NCBI RefSeq assembly: GCF_000472425.1
Contig: NZ_AXAI01000005.1
Coordinates: forward strand, 359,388 to 423,387
Reading direction: 5' to 3'
Source: Bradyrhizobium sp. Tv2a-2
GTDB taxonomy: Bacteria; Pseudomonadota; Alphaproteobacteria; Rhizobiales; Xanthobacteraceae
DNA: 64,000 nucleotides
Part shown: positions 39,363-47,359 of the stretch, in pieces
Layout: each line of letters starts with the position of its first letter
Numbering within the stretch: the stretch's first letter is position 1
Position numbers and translations under genes: made by a program
Notes under the pieces: model-generated
Told to the model about the DNA's origin: nothing
Databases searched by the model: none
The model's input: only the letters and a program-made list of their open reading frames with translations

Positions 39363-39916
39363 ACCAGGTCGCAACCCTACGCAATTTCCTGACCCAGCCG
39401 TTGGCCGCCGCCGCCTGCTTCGCCGCGGTCATGGCGCTGCTGGTGTTTGCAGTCATCTCTTCACTGGCGGACGTGCTCTCCAAGCGTGCCGAGGTCACCG
39501 CTTCCGCCGCAATGCTCGAACAATTTGATGGCCGCCACGCTGCAACGGCGCGCAGCGAAACGGACGTCGGGGCGCCGACCGGCTCGCCCTTTCTCGAAGG
39601 CGCAACCGTCACGGTCGCAGGTGCGGCCCTGCTGCAGCGCGTGACGACGGCCGTGACGAAGCTGGGCGGCAGCGTGCTGTCGTCGCAGGTTGACTTGCAG
39701 GGCACCGAGGCGAAGGCCGGCTTCCTGAGTGTAATTGCGAGCTGCGAGATCGACCAGCCGGGTCTCCAGCAGTTGTTGTACGCTGTCGAGGCCGGCATGC
39801 CGTTCCTGTTCATCGATCAGCTCGTGGTGCAGTCATCCTCGGGCCTCGGGACATCCACGGACGGCAAGCTGCGCGTGCTCTTGACCGTGTCCGGACAGTG
39901 GAAGGGTGGCAAATGA
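39359..39916 (+). CDS. gspM: Inner-membrane platform protein GspM
   Basis: A 185-residue bitopic protein. One membrane helix (PLAAAACFAAVMALLVFAVIS) near the N-terminus is followed by a short coiled segment and a ferredoxin-like periplasmic domain (TVAGAALLQRVTTAVTKLGGSVLSSQ ... PFLFIDQLVVQ) as in the GspM-b/PilO-like subtype. It overlaps gspL by 4 bp (ATGA) and the next gene by 4 bp. Confidence 0.85.
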   Translation: MNQVATLRNFLTQPLAAAACFAAVMALLVFAVISSLADVLSKRAEVTASAAMLEQFDGRHAATARSETDVGAPTGSPFLEGATVTVAGAALLQRVTTAVTKLGGSVLSSQVDLQGTEAKAGFLSVIASCEIDQPGLQQLLYAVEAGMPFLFIDQLVVQSSSGLGTSTDGKLRVLLTVSGQWKGGK

Positions 39917-40596
39917 AACTGCGCAACACCACGCACTGGCGCGCGATCACCGCTGCATCGCTGCTTGCTTGCGCGCTCGCCATTCCCGGCTCGACCGCGG
40001 CCGTGCCCACCGGCGCTGGCGATCTCGACGCCCCGCCGCGCCACGCCGACACGCCGGACGCGCCTTCGCTGTGGGATCGGCCCGTCTCACCGGCTCCCGT
40101 CGTGGTCAACGCGGCTGCACCGGCAAAACCCGCAAAATCGGAGCGCGTTCAAAGCGCCAATCCTTTGTGGGCGATCCCGCTTGCGACGCTCACGACCACG
40201 CGCGACCGGCCGATCTTCTCGCCGTCGCGCCGGCCGCCGCCGCCCGCTGTCGCGCCGGTAGCTGCGGTGGCTGCGCCGCCGCCGCGGCCGAAGCCCGTCA
40301 AAGTCGAGCGGCCGCAACTGGCGCTGGTCGGCACCATCGCGGGCCCCGAGCAGAGCTTTGGCATCTTTGTCGACCAGACCACCAAGACGGCGCTACGATT
40401 GAAGATCGGCGAGGATTATCAGGGCTGGCGCCTGAGCGCGGTGGCGCCGCGCGAGGTAACGTTGGAGAACGACGAGCAGACCACGGTGCTGACCCTGCCG
40501 CCCCCGGACGCGAACGCGGCCCAGTCGGTCACCGTGCAAGCGGAAAACACCGACGCAATCACGGAGCCCCGACGGCTACGCGGCGCAAGGCGATAA
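39913..40596 (+). CDS. gspN: GspC/GspN-like secretion protein with HR-type domain
   Basis: A 227-residue exported protein. A signal peptide or anchor (ITAASLLACALAIPGSTAA) and a long Pro/Ala-rich linker lead to a compact domain (about 130-205) with PQLALVGTIAGPEQSFGIFVDQ, ALRLKIGEDYQGWRLSAVAPREVTLE. This has the pattern of the HR domain of GspC, which binds the secretin N0 domain (RDRPIFSPSRRPPPP is the typical entry). No separate gspC is present in the cluster, so this protein is the best candidate to bridge platform and secretin. It is the last gene of gspE-N. Confidence 0.8.
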   Translation: MKLRNTTHWRAITAASLLACALAIPGSTAAVPTGAGDLDAPPRHADTPDAPSLWDRPVSPAPVVVNAAAPAKPAKSERVQSANPLWAIPLATLTTTRDRPIFSPSRRPPPPAVAPVAAVAAPPPRPKPVKVERPQLALVGTIAGPEQSFGIFVDQTTKTALRLKIGEDYQGWRLSAVAPREVTLENDEQTTVLTLPPPDANAAQSVTVQAENTDAITEPRRLRGARR

Positions 40597-40708
40597 GCTT
40601 AGCGCCCTCCCTCTCCCCGTCTTGCCGGGAGAGCGGCTCTATTCGCCTCACCCTCAAGCCGAGCGAGGGCAAGAACGCTTGCGGTTCGGCTGGACTTTGG
40701 CGACTGCA

Positions 40709-41179
40709 CTAGATCGCCCACCCCCGCGTCTGCAGCGCCAGCGTCACCAAAAGTCCCAGCGCGAGAAACGGGCCGAACGGCAGCGCGGTTTGCCGCGTCA
40801 TGGTGCGGCCGGTGACATGCAGCGCGACGGCCGCGAGCAACGCCGTGATCGATCCCACCAGCAGTTGCACGGGAACGCCTGTTACCCCGATCCAGACGGC
40901 GGAGGCCGCGAGCAGCTTGACGTCGCCGAGTCCAAGCCCGTGATGCCCGCGGAATCGAAAATAGAGCCAACGCAACCCGAACACGACGGCGCCGATGATC
41001 AGCCCCTCGCTGGTCGCGGCAGGCACCGCGTCCCAGCCGTCAGATAGCAAGGCCCATGCGAGGCCGCCGCACGCGATCAGGAGGTTGAGCCAATCCGGGA
41101 TGATGCCGCGGCGGAAATCAATCCAGGCCAGCGCGAGGCTGGCAAACGCGAGCAGAGCGAGGAGCGCGGCGGCAAGCAT
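40709..41179 (-). CDS. gspO: Prepilin peptidase (A24 family)
   Basis: A 156-residue polytopic aspartic protease that cleaves and may methylate prepilin leaders. The first catalytic Asp is in ALAWIDFRRGIIPDWLN and the second in the GxGD motif HGLGLGDVKLLAAS. The short form without an N-terminal methylase domain resembles CpaA/TadV-type enzymes. It lies on the opposite strand, facing the end of the secretion operon. The start at 41179 has no clear ribosome site; the frame is open to 41275 but there runs through a terminator, so that extension is rejected. Confidence 0.85.
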   Translation of the reverse strand: MLAAALLALLAFASLALAWIDFRRGIIPDWLNLLIACGGLAWALLSDGWDAVPAATSEGLIIGAVVFGLRWLYFRFRGHHGLGLGDVKLLAASAVWIGVTGVPVQLLVGSITALLAAVALHVTGRTMTRQTALPFGPFLALGLLVTLALQTRGWAI

Positions 41180-41241
41180 AGGGAATTCGACGAGGCAAAG
41201 CGAGAGTCCACTTTGCCAGGGTCCTTGGCAAGAAGAACAGC

Positions 41242-41273
41242 AAAAAAAGTCCCCGGGGCCGAACCCCGGGGGC
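41242..41273 (-). terminator. Rho-independent terminator, leftward
   Basis: Read on the minus strand, a GC-rich stem (CCCCGGGG paired with CCCCGGGG around TTCGG) is followed by AC and seven T residues. It is a textbook leftward terminator and lies directly downstream of a 33-codon ORF and upstream of the prepilin peptidase gene, so it does not end any larger gene. Confidence 0.9.
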
Positions 41274-41281
41274 AATCGGAC

Positions 41282-41383
41282 TCACTCTTTCTTGTAACCG
41301 AAGAGCTCCTGGAGGCCCCGACTATGACCATCGTGCGATGAAATGCGCGTGACGCTATGTTGAATGTTCGCAGATTCTTTCAT
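41282..41383 (-). CDS. 33-residue small ORF with its own terminator
   Basis: ATG at 41383 opens a 33-codon frame ending in TGA at 41282: it begins MKESANIQHSVTRISS and ends GLQELFGYKKE. Nine bases after the stop a strong intrinsic terminator begins, which shows that a short leftward transcript ends here. No strong ribosome site is visible before the ATG. It may be a real small protein, or the transcript may be a small RNA or leader. The ORF is too short for codon statistics. I do not recognise the sequence. Confidence 0.5.
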   Translation of the reverse strand: MKESANIQHSVTRISSHDGHSRGLQELFGYKKE

Positions 41384-41559
41384 TGTCGGTGTTCGTCGCG
41401 TCACCGACTCCCCAGGGGAAGGATTTCGAGGGAAATCACCCCGTGCAATCCTCTCGTCACAAAACCTTAGAGAGACGCCGACAATAATGCAGCCTCACTA
41501 CAAGATTGCAGTTTCGTTAGAAGACTGTTTCTGCTGTCGCGACTTGGGGATGGACGACA

Positions 41560-42345
41560 ATGATCAATATGAGAGCAGCGGCGTGCTTCGCCCTGCTGAC
41601 GGTCCTTGTCGGTGCGCGCCCGTCAGTCGCCGGCGAGCTTGACGATGCCGTCGAGCGTTACAGGCCTTATCTCATGGACGGAATCGGCGACGCACTCGCT
41701 GGGACAAGGATGCTGCGTGAGCGGGCGGCGGCAAGCGATCTCGCCGGCGCAAGAGCGGCCTGGATCGCCGCGCGTGCGGGGTGGGAGCGCTCGGAAGTCT
41801 TCACTGCCGGATTCGTTCCCGAACTCGACGCGCTGATCGACGCCTGGCCGAACGCCGACTCGGGATTCCACGCCATCGAGGCAAGACTGTTCGGCGCGGG
41901 ACAGACCGACGTCGGCAAGGACGCGACCGCCCTCGTTACCAATCTCGATGATCTTCACGGCAAGCTGCGTGCGATGCCGCTGACTGCGCAGGGCCTGTTG
42001 GACGGCACGGTCCGGCTGACCTATGAGGTCGGTGAGAGCAAGGCCGACGGCGGCGAGTCGCGCATCAGCGGCACGTCACTCGACGACATGCGCAACAACG
42101 TTGCCGGCATCGATTTTGCGTACCACACGCTGTTTGCCGATGCGCTGAAGGCGATCGACGCCAAGCTCGATGCTCAGGTCGAACACCGTATCGGAGAGCT
42201 CAAAGCGGTCGTTGCCGCGCCCGACCTGCCTCATGTCGATACATTGCGGTTGCGGCGCGCCAGCGAGGAGCTGGTGGTGGCGCTGCAGGTGGCCTCGGCC
42301 CGCCTCGGCCTGCGGCGGCCCACGCTGGAGGCCCAGAGCCGATGA
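41560..42345 (+). CDS. Imelysin-family periplasmic protein
   Basis: A 261-residue exported protein of the imelysin (peptidase M75-like) family, linked to iron handling. A signal peptide (RAAACFALLTVLVGARPSVAG) precedes the domain; the family's GxHxxE metal-type motif is seen as DSGFHAIEARLFG, and an AGIDFAYHTLFADALKAID segment follows. Imelysin proteins (EfeO/EfeM relatives, Algp7) are not known to cleave proteins and probably bind metal. It overlaps by 4 bp a di-haem peroxidase-like gene, the usual genomic partner. The ATG at 41560 or 41569 can be used. Confidence 0.85.
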   Translation: MINMRAAACFALLTVLVGARPSVAGELDDAVERYRPYLMDGIGDALAGTRMLRERAAASDLAGARAAWIAARAGWERSEVFTAGFVPELDALIDAWPNADSGFHAIEARLFGAGQTDVGKDATALVTNLDDLHGKLRAMPLTAQGLLDGTVRLTYEVGESKADGGESRISGTSLDDMRNNVAGIDFAYHTLFADALKAIDAKLDAQVEHRIGELKAVVAAPDLPHVDTLRLRRASEELVVALQVASARLGLRRPTLEAQSR

Positions 42346-43721
42346 CACGCATCCGCTACCGCTGCGCCACCGCGCTCGCGCCCACGCTATTGAGCCTTTC
42401 GCTGCTGGGATCGGCGGTCGCCTTTCCGATCGACGGTGACCAGACCGTGCTGCCGACGAGAACGGAATTGAACGAGGACGCGCTCGACAAACCGCGCGAG
42501 TTGTTCCGCTCCGAGATCACCGGCGGCAAATCCTATCTGATCAGTCTTGGCGACCTTGCCTTCAACTCGCCGAACATACTCGGCGGACCTGCACGCCAGG
42601 GCAATGTCAGCTGCGGGACCTGCCACGTCAACGGCGCCGGCAATGCCAAATTCTTCATGCCCAAGATGTCCACGCGGCCGGGCAATTTCGACACCACCGG
42701 GCCATTGTTCAATCCCAAGGCCAACAATTTCGTGCTCGACCCGGTGCGTATCCCGAGTCTGCGCGGGGCACGCTATCTGTTCCCCTATGGCCAGGACGGA
42801 CGCATGGCCTCGCTGCGCGATTTCGTCCGCAACGTGGTCGTCAACGAGTTCGCCGGGCGCGAGCCGTCGTCCGAAATCCTCGATGCCCTCGTCGCCTACA
42901 TCCAGGACATCGATTTCCTGCCCAACCAAAGCCTCGGTCCCACCGGACGCCTGGTCGGCAACATCAGCGAGTCCGAACGACGGGGCGAAGCGCTGTTCTC
43001 AAGGCCGTTTCCGCACGACCCCGGCCTGAGCTGCGCCGGCTGCCACATTCCGTCTGCCAGCTTTGTCGATCACCAGCAGCATGATGTCGGCTCCGGCGGA
43101 CTGTTCAAGACGCCGACGCTGCGCAACGCCGATTTCAACGCGCCCTATTTCCACGACGGCCGCTTCGACACGTTCGACCAAGTGGTCACGCATTTCGACC
43201 GCGTCTTCGATCTCGGCCTGTCCGCGCAAGACCAGAAGGACCTCGCCGCCTATCTCACCGCGGTCGGCGATGGCGCCCAGCCCTACGAGCGCGAGGCGGC
43301 CGGCGCCACCATTAAGGAGATCACCGATTTCAACAATGTCCTGGCCACCGCGATACCCGCCCAGGACAAGGAGACGGTTTCGCTCGCCGTCGACACCATC
43401 GGCAATGAGCTGCGCGAGCTGACCGAGCAATATCCCGACCGCAAGGACACCAGCATTTCGGGCGGCGAGCGGCAGCGCATGACGGCGCGTAGTGCCCTGA
43501 AGGAGCTGGTGCTGACGCTGCGCCGCATCGACATGGCGGTTGCAGAAGGCCGCACCGACGACGCCGCAGCGGACTTCAAGAACTACCGCTATTTGATGGC
43601 GGCCGCCGTTCCGGCCGTGCTCGCCGGTGCGGAGCCATGGTCGCTGTTCAATCCGTCTGTACACGACTCGCACTACGCAGCGCTGCGCCAGGTGCTGCAG
43701 TCGAAGCACGTCACGCATTGA
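42342..43721 (+). CDS. Di-haem cytochrome c peroxidase/MauG-like protein
   Basis: A 459-residue exported cytochrome. A signal peptide (about 1-28, LLSLSLLGSAVAF) is followed by two CxxCH haem sites, NVSCGTCHVNG (about residue 90) and LSCAGCHIPS (about residue 230). The segment FKTPTLRNADFNAPYFHDGRFDTFDQVV is the family signature around the second haem. Family members reduce H2O2 or oxidise protein side chains. Coupling to an imelysin gene suggests a role in periplasmic iron oxidation or uptake (inference). A C-terminal extension of about 100 residues (LTLRRIDMAVAEGRTDDAAADFK) is helical and of unknown role. Confidence 0.88.
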   Translation: MTRIRYRCATALAPTLLSLSLLGSAVAFPIDGDQTVLPTRTELNEDALDKPRELFRSEITGGKSYLISLGDLAFNSPNILGGPARQGNVSCGTCHVNGAGNAKFFMPKMSTRPGNFDTTGPLFNPKANNFVLDPVRIPSLRGARYLFPYGQDGRMASLRDFVRNVVVNEFAGREPSSEILDALVAYIQDIDFLPNQSLGPTGRLVGNISESERRGEALFSRPFPHDPGLSCAGCHIPSASFVDHQQHDVGSGGLFKTPTLRNADFNAPYFHDGRFDTFDQVVTHFDRVFDLGLSAQDQKDLAAYLTAVGDGAQPYEREAAGATIKEITDFNNVLATAIPAQDKETVSLAVDTIGNELRELTEQYPDRKDTSISGGERQRMTARSALKELVLTLRRIDMAVAEGRTDDAAADFKNYRYLMAAAVPAVLAGAEPWSLFNPSVHDSHYAALRQVLQSKHVTH

Positions 43722-44135
43722 CGGGAGCTAGCGTCCTCTCCGCGGTCATTGCGAGGAGCAAAGCGGCGAAGCAACTCAGATTTACGCGTGCGGCTCGCGA
43801 TCGCTTTGCTCACCCTGTCACCAGGCGCGCATGCGCCGCATCGGCTCACGATGATTGCGATGCAGGCGCGCGCATCTGACGAACAGCAATACACGCCGCT
43901 GCGGCTTATTCCTGACACTCGCAAAGACTTATTTTTGCAGCAAGCGTCCGCTGCAAGATCAGCTCATGCGCCGTGTTTGAAGCGCGCGCATCGTCCGACG
44001 ACTGTTCGCCGATTCCACTTCCGCAGAAATTTGGAATCGATCCAGTTTTTTCCGATTGTTTCATAGCACCGATACGTCTGCGTCATGTTGGCAGACTACA
44101 CAGCGCGGCGCTAACGCAAATCTCTGAGGTCAAAA
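43722..44135. other. 414-bp intergenic region with repeat fragment
   Basis: 43745-43775 (GTCATTGCGAGGAGCAAAGC and onward) is one arm of the same dispersed repeat seen complete at 10867-10950, so it is a truncated copy. Open frames across 43749-44066 are Arg/Ser-rich, lack a ribosome site and contain repeat sequence, and I do not consider them genes. The right part carries the promoter region of the phosphoesterase. Confidence 0.55.
44076..44096. promoter_or_regulatory. Inverted repeat GTCTGC-N9-GCAGAC before the phosphoesterase
   Basis: A perfect 6-bp inverted repeat with a 9-bp spacer lies 40 bp before the start codon. Part of it (GCGTCATG) recalls a PhoB half site, CTGTCAT, but the second half does not match, so Pho control is not claimed. 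It could be an operator. Confidence 0.3.
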
Positions 44136-46118
44136 ATGACGCTGAATTTTAAGAGGACGTTGCGAGCAACAACGGCACTCTGTGTTGCCTCGACCATCGC
44201 CATCACCAACGTGGCCTATGCCGCCGGGCCCGACTCTGGCCCGGCCAGCGGAACGGACGCTGCAGCCAAGCTGACAACCGCCTCTCCCATCAAGCATGTC
44301 ATCGTGCTGATCGGCGAAAACCGCGGCCTCGACCACACGTTCGGCGTCTACAAGCCGAAGGGCAAGGGCGAGACCATCTACAACCTGCTCTCCCGTGGCA
44401 TCGTCAATGAAGACGGCACGCCCGGCCCGCATTATCTCGGCGGCCAACAATACTCGGTCCCGGCGCAGTCGACGTATTATATCGGCGCGACGGTGGCGCA
44501 GAAGTTCGCTTACACGCCGACCAACGTGATGCCGCAGCCGAACACCAGCGGCACGCCCAGCGGGCAAAGCGACACCGGCGCTCCCTTCAAGACCATCGCG
44601 GAAGCGAGCGTCGAGAAGGACATGAACAAGGCTGACTTGCAGATCCTGACCACCGGCGCCAGCGGTCTCGCCACCAACGTGACCGACACCCGCATCCCCG
44701 GCGCGGGCTCGCTCACCGGCCCGTTCCCGCTGCAGGGCGCGCAGATCACCGATGACGACTACACCGGCGACACCACACATCGCTTCTACCAGGACTGGCA
44801 GCAGGACGATTGCAACACCAACCGCGCGAACGCGACGAACAACTCGGGCTGCATGAACGACCTGTTCCCGTTCGTGATGGCGACCTATTCGGCGTCGAAC
44901 AAGAGCGAGGGCAACTCGATGGGCTTCTATAACGCCCAGCAGGGCGAGGCCCCCCTCCTCAAGACGCTGGCGGACCGTTTCACCCTGAGCGACAACTTCC
45001 ATCAGTCGTTCCATGGCGGCACCGGCGCCAACCACTTCATGCTCGGCACCGGCGACGCAGGCTACTGGAGCGACGGCCAGGGCAATGCGACCGTGCCGCC
45101 CTCGAACGCGATCGCGAACCCGAACCCGGTCAAGGGCACCATCAACCGGTACACGGTCGACGGTAATTTCAGCATGTGCAGTGACGCGACCCAGCCCGGC
45201 GTCGGGCCGATCGTGACCTACCTCTCGAAGCTGCCCTACCCGGCGGTGTCAAACTGCCAGCCCAACCACTACTACATGCTCAACAACGTCAACCCGGGAT
45301 ACCTGCCGAACGGAGCGCTCTCGGGTGGCAGCAACCTACCGCCGCAGACGGTGAAGACCATCGGCGACGCGCTGATCACGAAGAACATCTCGTGGGCCTA
45401 TTACGGTGGCGCCTATAACGACGCCGTGGCGCTCTCGGATGCGGCGGTCGCCGCCAACCCGACCAACCCGAACCTGTCGGCCGCGGCGCTTGCCGATCCG
45501 ACCCACGCGCTCGGCGTGATGTACTGCCAGATCTGCAATCCGTTCCAGTATGCGACCTCGATCATGGCCAACGCCAATGTCCGCAAGGCTCATATCCAGG
45601 ATACAGCCAACCTGATCTCGGCCATCAAGAACACCAACCTGCCCGCGGTGTCCTTCGGCAAGCCTGACGGCCTGCTCGACGGTCATCCGCAGAGCTCGAA
45701 GGTCGACCTGTTCGAGGCCTATGTGCAGAACGTGCTCGATGCTCTGGAAGCCAATCCCAAGCTGAAGGCCGAGACCGCTGTCATCATCACGTGGGACGAG
45801 GCCGGCGGCTATTGGGACGGCGGCTACATCCAGTCGATCGACTTCTTCGGCGACGGACCGCGCATCCCGATGCTGATCCTCTCGCCCTGGTCGACTGGCG
45901 GCAAGATCTACCACAACTACGGCGATCACGTTTCGATCCTGAAGTTCATCGAGCGCAACTGGAACCTGAAGCCGCTCTCGGATCGCAGCCGTGACAACCT
46001 GCCGAACCCGACCTACGCCAGCGGCAGCAAGTACGTGCCGACCAACAGCCCGGCGCTCTCCGATCTGTTCGACGCGTTCGACTTCTCGACTTCGGTCAAC
46101 GTTCCCTACACCGAGTAA
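44136..46118 (+). CDS. Exported phosphoesterase (phospholipase C/acid phosphatase type)
   Basis: A 660-residue exported enzyme of the phosphoesterase family PF04185 (alkaline-phosphatase superfamily). The signal peptide ends ITNVAYA. Motifs are IKHVIVLIGENRGLDHTFGVY at the metal/nucleophile site (Glu-Asn with Thr in place of the usual Ser/Thr variants), LSDNFHQSFHGGTGANHF, VIITWDEAGGYWDGG and LILSPWSTGG with DHVSILKFIERNW. These place both metal-ligand clusters. Substrates in the family include phosphatidylcholine and phosphate monoesters. Large folded enzymes like this are classic type II secretion cargo, and the secretion genes end 3.5 kb upstream; the link is inference. A strong terminator follows. 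Confidence 0.9.
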   Translation: MTLNFKRTLRATTALCVASTIAITNVAYAAGPDSGPASGTDAAAKLTTASPIKHVIVLIGENRGLDHTFGVYKPKGKGETIYNLLSRGIVNEDGTPGPHYLGGQQYSVPAQSTYYIGATVAQKFAYTPTNVMPQPNTSGTPSGQSDTGAPFKTIAEASVEKDMNKADLQILTTGASGLATNVTDTRIPGAGSLTGPFPLQGAQITDDDYTGDTTHRFYQDWQQDDCNTNRANATNNSGCMNDLFPFVMATYSASNKSEGNSMGFYNAQQGEAPLLKTLADRFTLSDNFHQSFHGGTGANHFMLGTGDAGYWSDGQGNATVPPSNAIANPNPVKGTINRYTVDGNFSMCSDATQPGVGPIVTYLSKLPYPAVSNCQPNHYYMLNNVNPGYLPNGALSGGSNLPPQTVKTIGDALITKNISWAYYGGAYNDAVALSDAAVAANPTNPNLSAAALADPTHALGVMYCQICNPFQYATSIMANANVRKAHIQDTANLISAIKNTNLPAVSFGKPDGLLDGHPQSSKVDLFEAYVQNVLDALEANPKLKAETAVIITWDEAGGYWDGGYIQSIDFFGDGPRIPMLILSPWSTGGKIYHNYGDHVSILKFIERNWNLKPLSDRSRDNLPNPTYASGSKYVPTNSPALSDLFDAFDFSTSVNVPYTE

Positions 46119-46152
46119 CGGCTACGGGACGTGCGTAACGTGAGTTGAGTTG

Positions 46153-46195
46153 GCGCCGGCTGGACCTTCACGGGTTCAGCCGGCGCTGCTTTTTT
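46153..46195 (+). terminator. Rho-independent terminator of the phosphoesterase gene
   Basis: GCGCCGGCTGGACC (46153-46166) pairs with GGTTCAGCCGGCGC (46173-46186) around TTCACG, followed by a T-run at 46190-46195. The 3' side touches the start region of the next gene. Confidence 0.93.
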
Positions 46196-46217
46196 GATGC
46201 TCATTGAGAACGACCAG

Positions 46218-46913
46218 ATGTTCAAGCAGAACGGATCCAGGAAGATGTCCGCCACGCCCGGATTGCGATCGGGCCTGCTGGCGCTGATGGTTGCGTGGAC
46301 GGCCGGTACGCCGAGCCGGGCCCAGCAATTCTCTGCCGAGTTGACGCGCACCCAGGATGGCGTCACGACCGCGGCGGGTCACTTGCGCGTTTCGGGCGAC
46401 AAGGTCCGGCTTGACAGCCCGGACTTCCCTGACGCCTTCTTCCTGATCGACGGCTCCAAACCTGCCGCCTATCTGGTGCGCCCGGCACCAGGCGTATTCA
46501 TGGATGCCAGGCAATCAACCGCGTTGGTGCGGCTGTTCGTACCGGTCGATCCAGACAATCCATGCAGGCAATGGCAGGCAATGGCGCAGGTCGCGGGACT
46601 GGCGGATCAAGGCGATTGGCACTGCGAGCCGGCACCAGCGGAGACCATTGGCGCGCGCGAGACGATGGTCTATCGCGCCACCCCCGCGTCGGGTCGTCCC
46701 TTCGTCGGCTGGATCGACCGCGTCCACAGATTCCCGTTGCGTATCAGGACCGACGACGGCGCTAGCATCACCGCCGAGAGCATTCGTAACGAGCAGCAGG
46801 CGTCAGGCCTCTTCGAACTGCCGAAGGGCGCGCGCAAATTCGATCCGCAGGCGTTGATCGAACTGGTCAAGCAGAGCGACGTCTGGGTAGCAGCGCCCGG
46901 TTCGGCGCCGTGA
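46218..46913 (+). CDS. Exported protein of unknown function (lipoprotein-carrier-like fold suspected)
   Basis: A 231-residue protein. A signal peptide (GLRSGLLALMVAWTAGTPSRA) ends near residue 35. The mature part has alternating strands such as FSAELTRTQDGVTTAAGHLRVSGDKVRLDSP and RIRTDDGASITAESIRNEQQASGLFELPKG. That pattern, ending in an LFELPxGxxxF-type strand, resembles DUF4412/LolA-like periplasmic proteins that bind lipids or measure metal-dependent conformations; I do not assign a function. Possible starts are 46197, 46218 and 46245. It begins right after the phosphoesterase terminator, so it needs its own promoter or read-through. Confidence 0.7.
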   Translation: MFKQNGSRKMSATPGLRSGLLALMVAWTAGTPSRAQQFSAELTRTQDGVTTAAGHLRVSGDKVRLDSPDFPDAFFLIDGSKPAAYLVRPAPGVFMDARQSTALVRLFVPVDPDNPCRQWQAMAQVAGLADQGDWHCEPAPAETIGARETMVYRATPASGRPFVGWIDRVHRFPLRIRTDDGASITAESIRNEQQASGLFELPKGARKFDPQALIELVKQSDVWVAAPGSAP

Positions 46914-46927
46914 GATGAGCGATGCGG

Positions 46928-47086
46928 TCACGCATCAGCCGGCGTGACAATCCTTCCCATATTCCGGTGCATGCCAATGAAAATGTTCCCCAAATCAACG
47001 TTCAAACAATAAAAACTTGTCTTTCCGACTTGCTGCCTGGGGACGTTTGAACAATTGTCACAATTCCAATAAGAATTGCGCTGCAT
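46928..47086 (-). CDS. Small cysteine-containing ORF (52 residues)
   Basis: A frame of 52 codons starting MQRNSYWNCDNCSNVPRQQ and ending RIVTPADA. GGAGGATCG lies directly before the ATG, one of the best ribosome sites in the window. CDNC and a later Cys (SFYC) suggest a tiny metal-binding knuckle. Base composition is clearly lower in GC than the neighbours. It is divergent from the zinc-ribbon ORF at 47112 with only 25 bp between start codons. A longer open frame to 47263 crosses that gene and is not used. Not recognised. Confidence 0.5.
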   Translation of the reverse strand: MQRNSYWNCDNCSNVPRQQVGKTSFYCLNVDLGNIFIGMHRNMGRIVTPADA

Positions 47087-47111
47087 CGATCCTCCGTTTG
47101 CGTGCAGGCCC

Positions 47112-47330
47112 ATGAAAATTTCCGACGTGACGTGCGCCCATTGTGGCGCGCTGTATCTGTTGGCCGAGTCCGCCTCGGTCGACAGCTCCCCTGTTGACGG
47201 CCCCACCGGCAACGAGGCCTGCACGATCTGCGGAAAGACCTTTGCGAGCCGCAGCGACGGCAAGCTCCGCGCCTTCCGCTTCGTGATGTCGCCAGCCGCG
47301 CGTTCTGCACGCGCACCGATTTCGCCGTAA
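47112..47330 (+). CDS. Small zinc-ribbon protein
   Basis: A 72-residue protein beginning MKISDVTCAHCGALYLLAE and containing CTICGKTFASRSDGKLRAFRF: two CxxC knuckles 36 residues apart, which fits a small zinc ribbon. Such proteins bind nucleic acid or act as adaptors; no target can be named. The start at 47112 is picked because the ribbon begins right after it; an in-frame codon at 47076 is less likely since it overlaps the divergent small ORF's ribosome site. Confidence 0.65.
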   Translation: MKISDVTCAHCGALYLLAESASVDSSPVDGPTGNEACTICGKTFASRSDGKLRAFRFVMSPAARSARAPISP

Positions 47331-47359
47331 GCAGCGTGGCGGGCTGATGCCGCGCCCTG

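Noticed and set aside
41510..41540. Irr (ICE) or Fur-type box before the imelysin gene
   Set aside because: Only half matches with wrong spacing.
41364..41642. 92-codon plus-strand open frame before the imelysin gene
   Set aside because: Overlaps the real imelysin start in another frame, has no ribosome site and runs antisense to the small ORF.
43749..44066. 105-codon open frame in the gap before the phosphoesterase
   Set aside because: Starts in a dispersed repeat, Arg/Ser-rich and without a ribosome site.
46928..47263. Longer 111-codon minus-strand frame including the small cysteine ORF
   Set aside because: The extra N-terminal part is antisense to the zinc-ribbon gene, while the inner ATG at 47086 has an excellent ribosome site.
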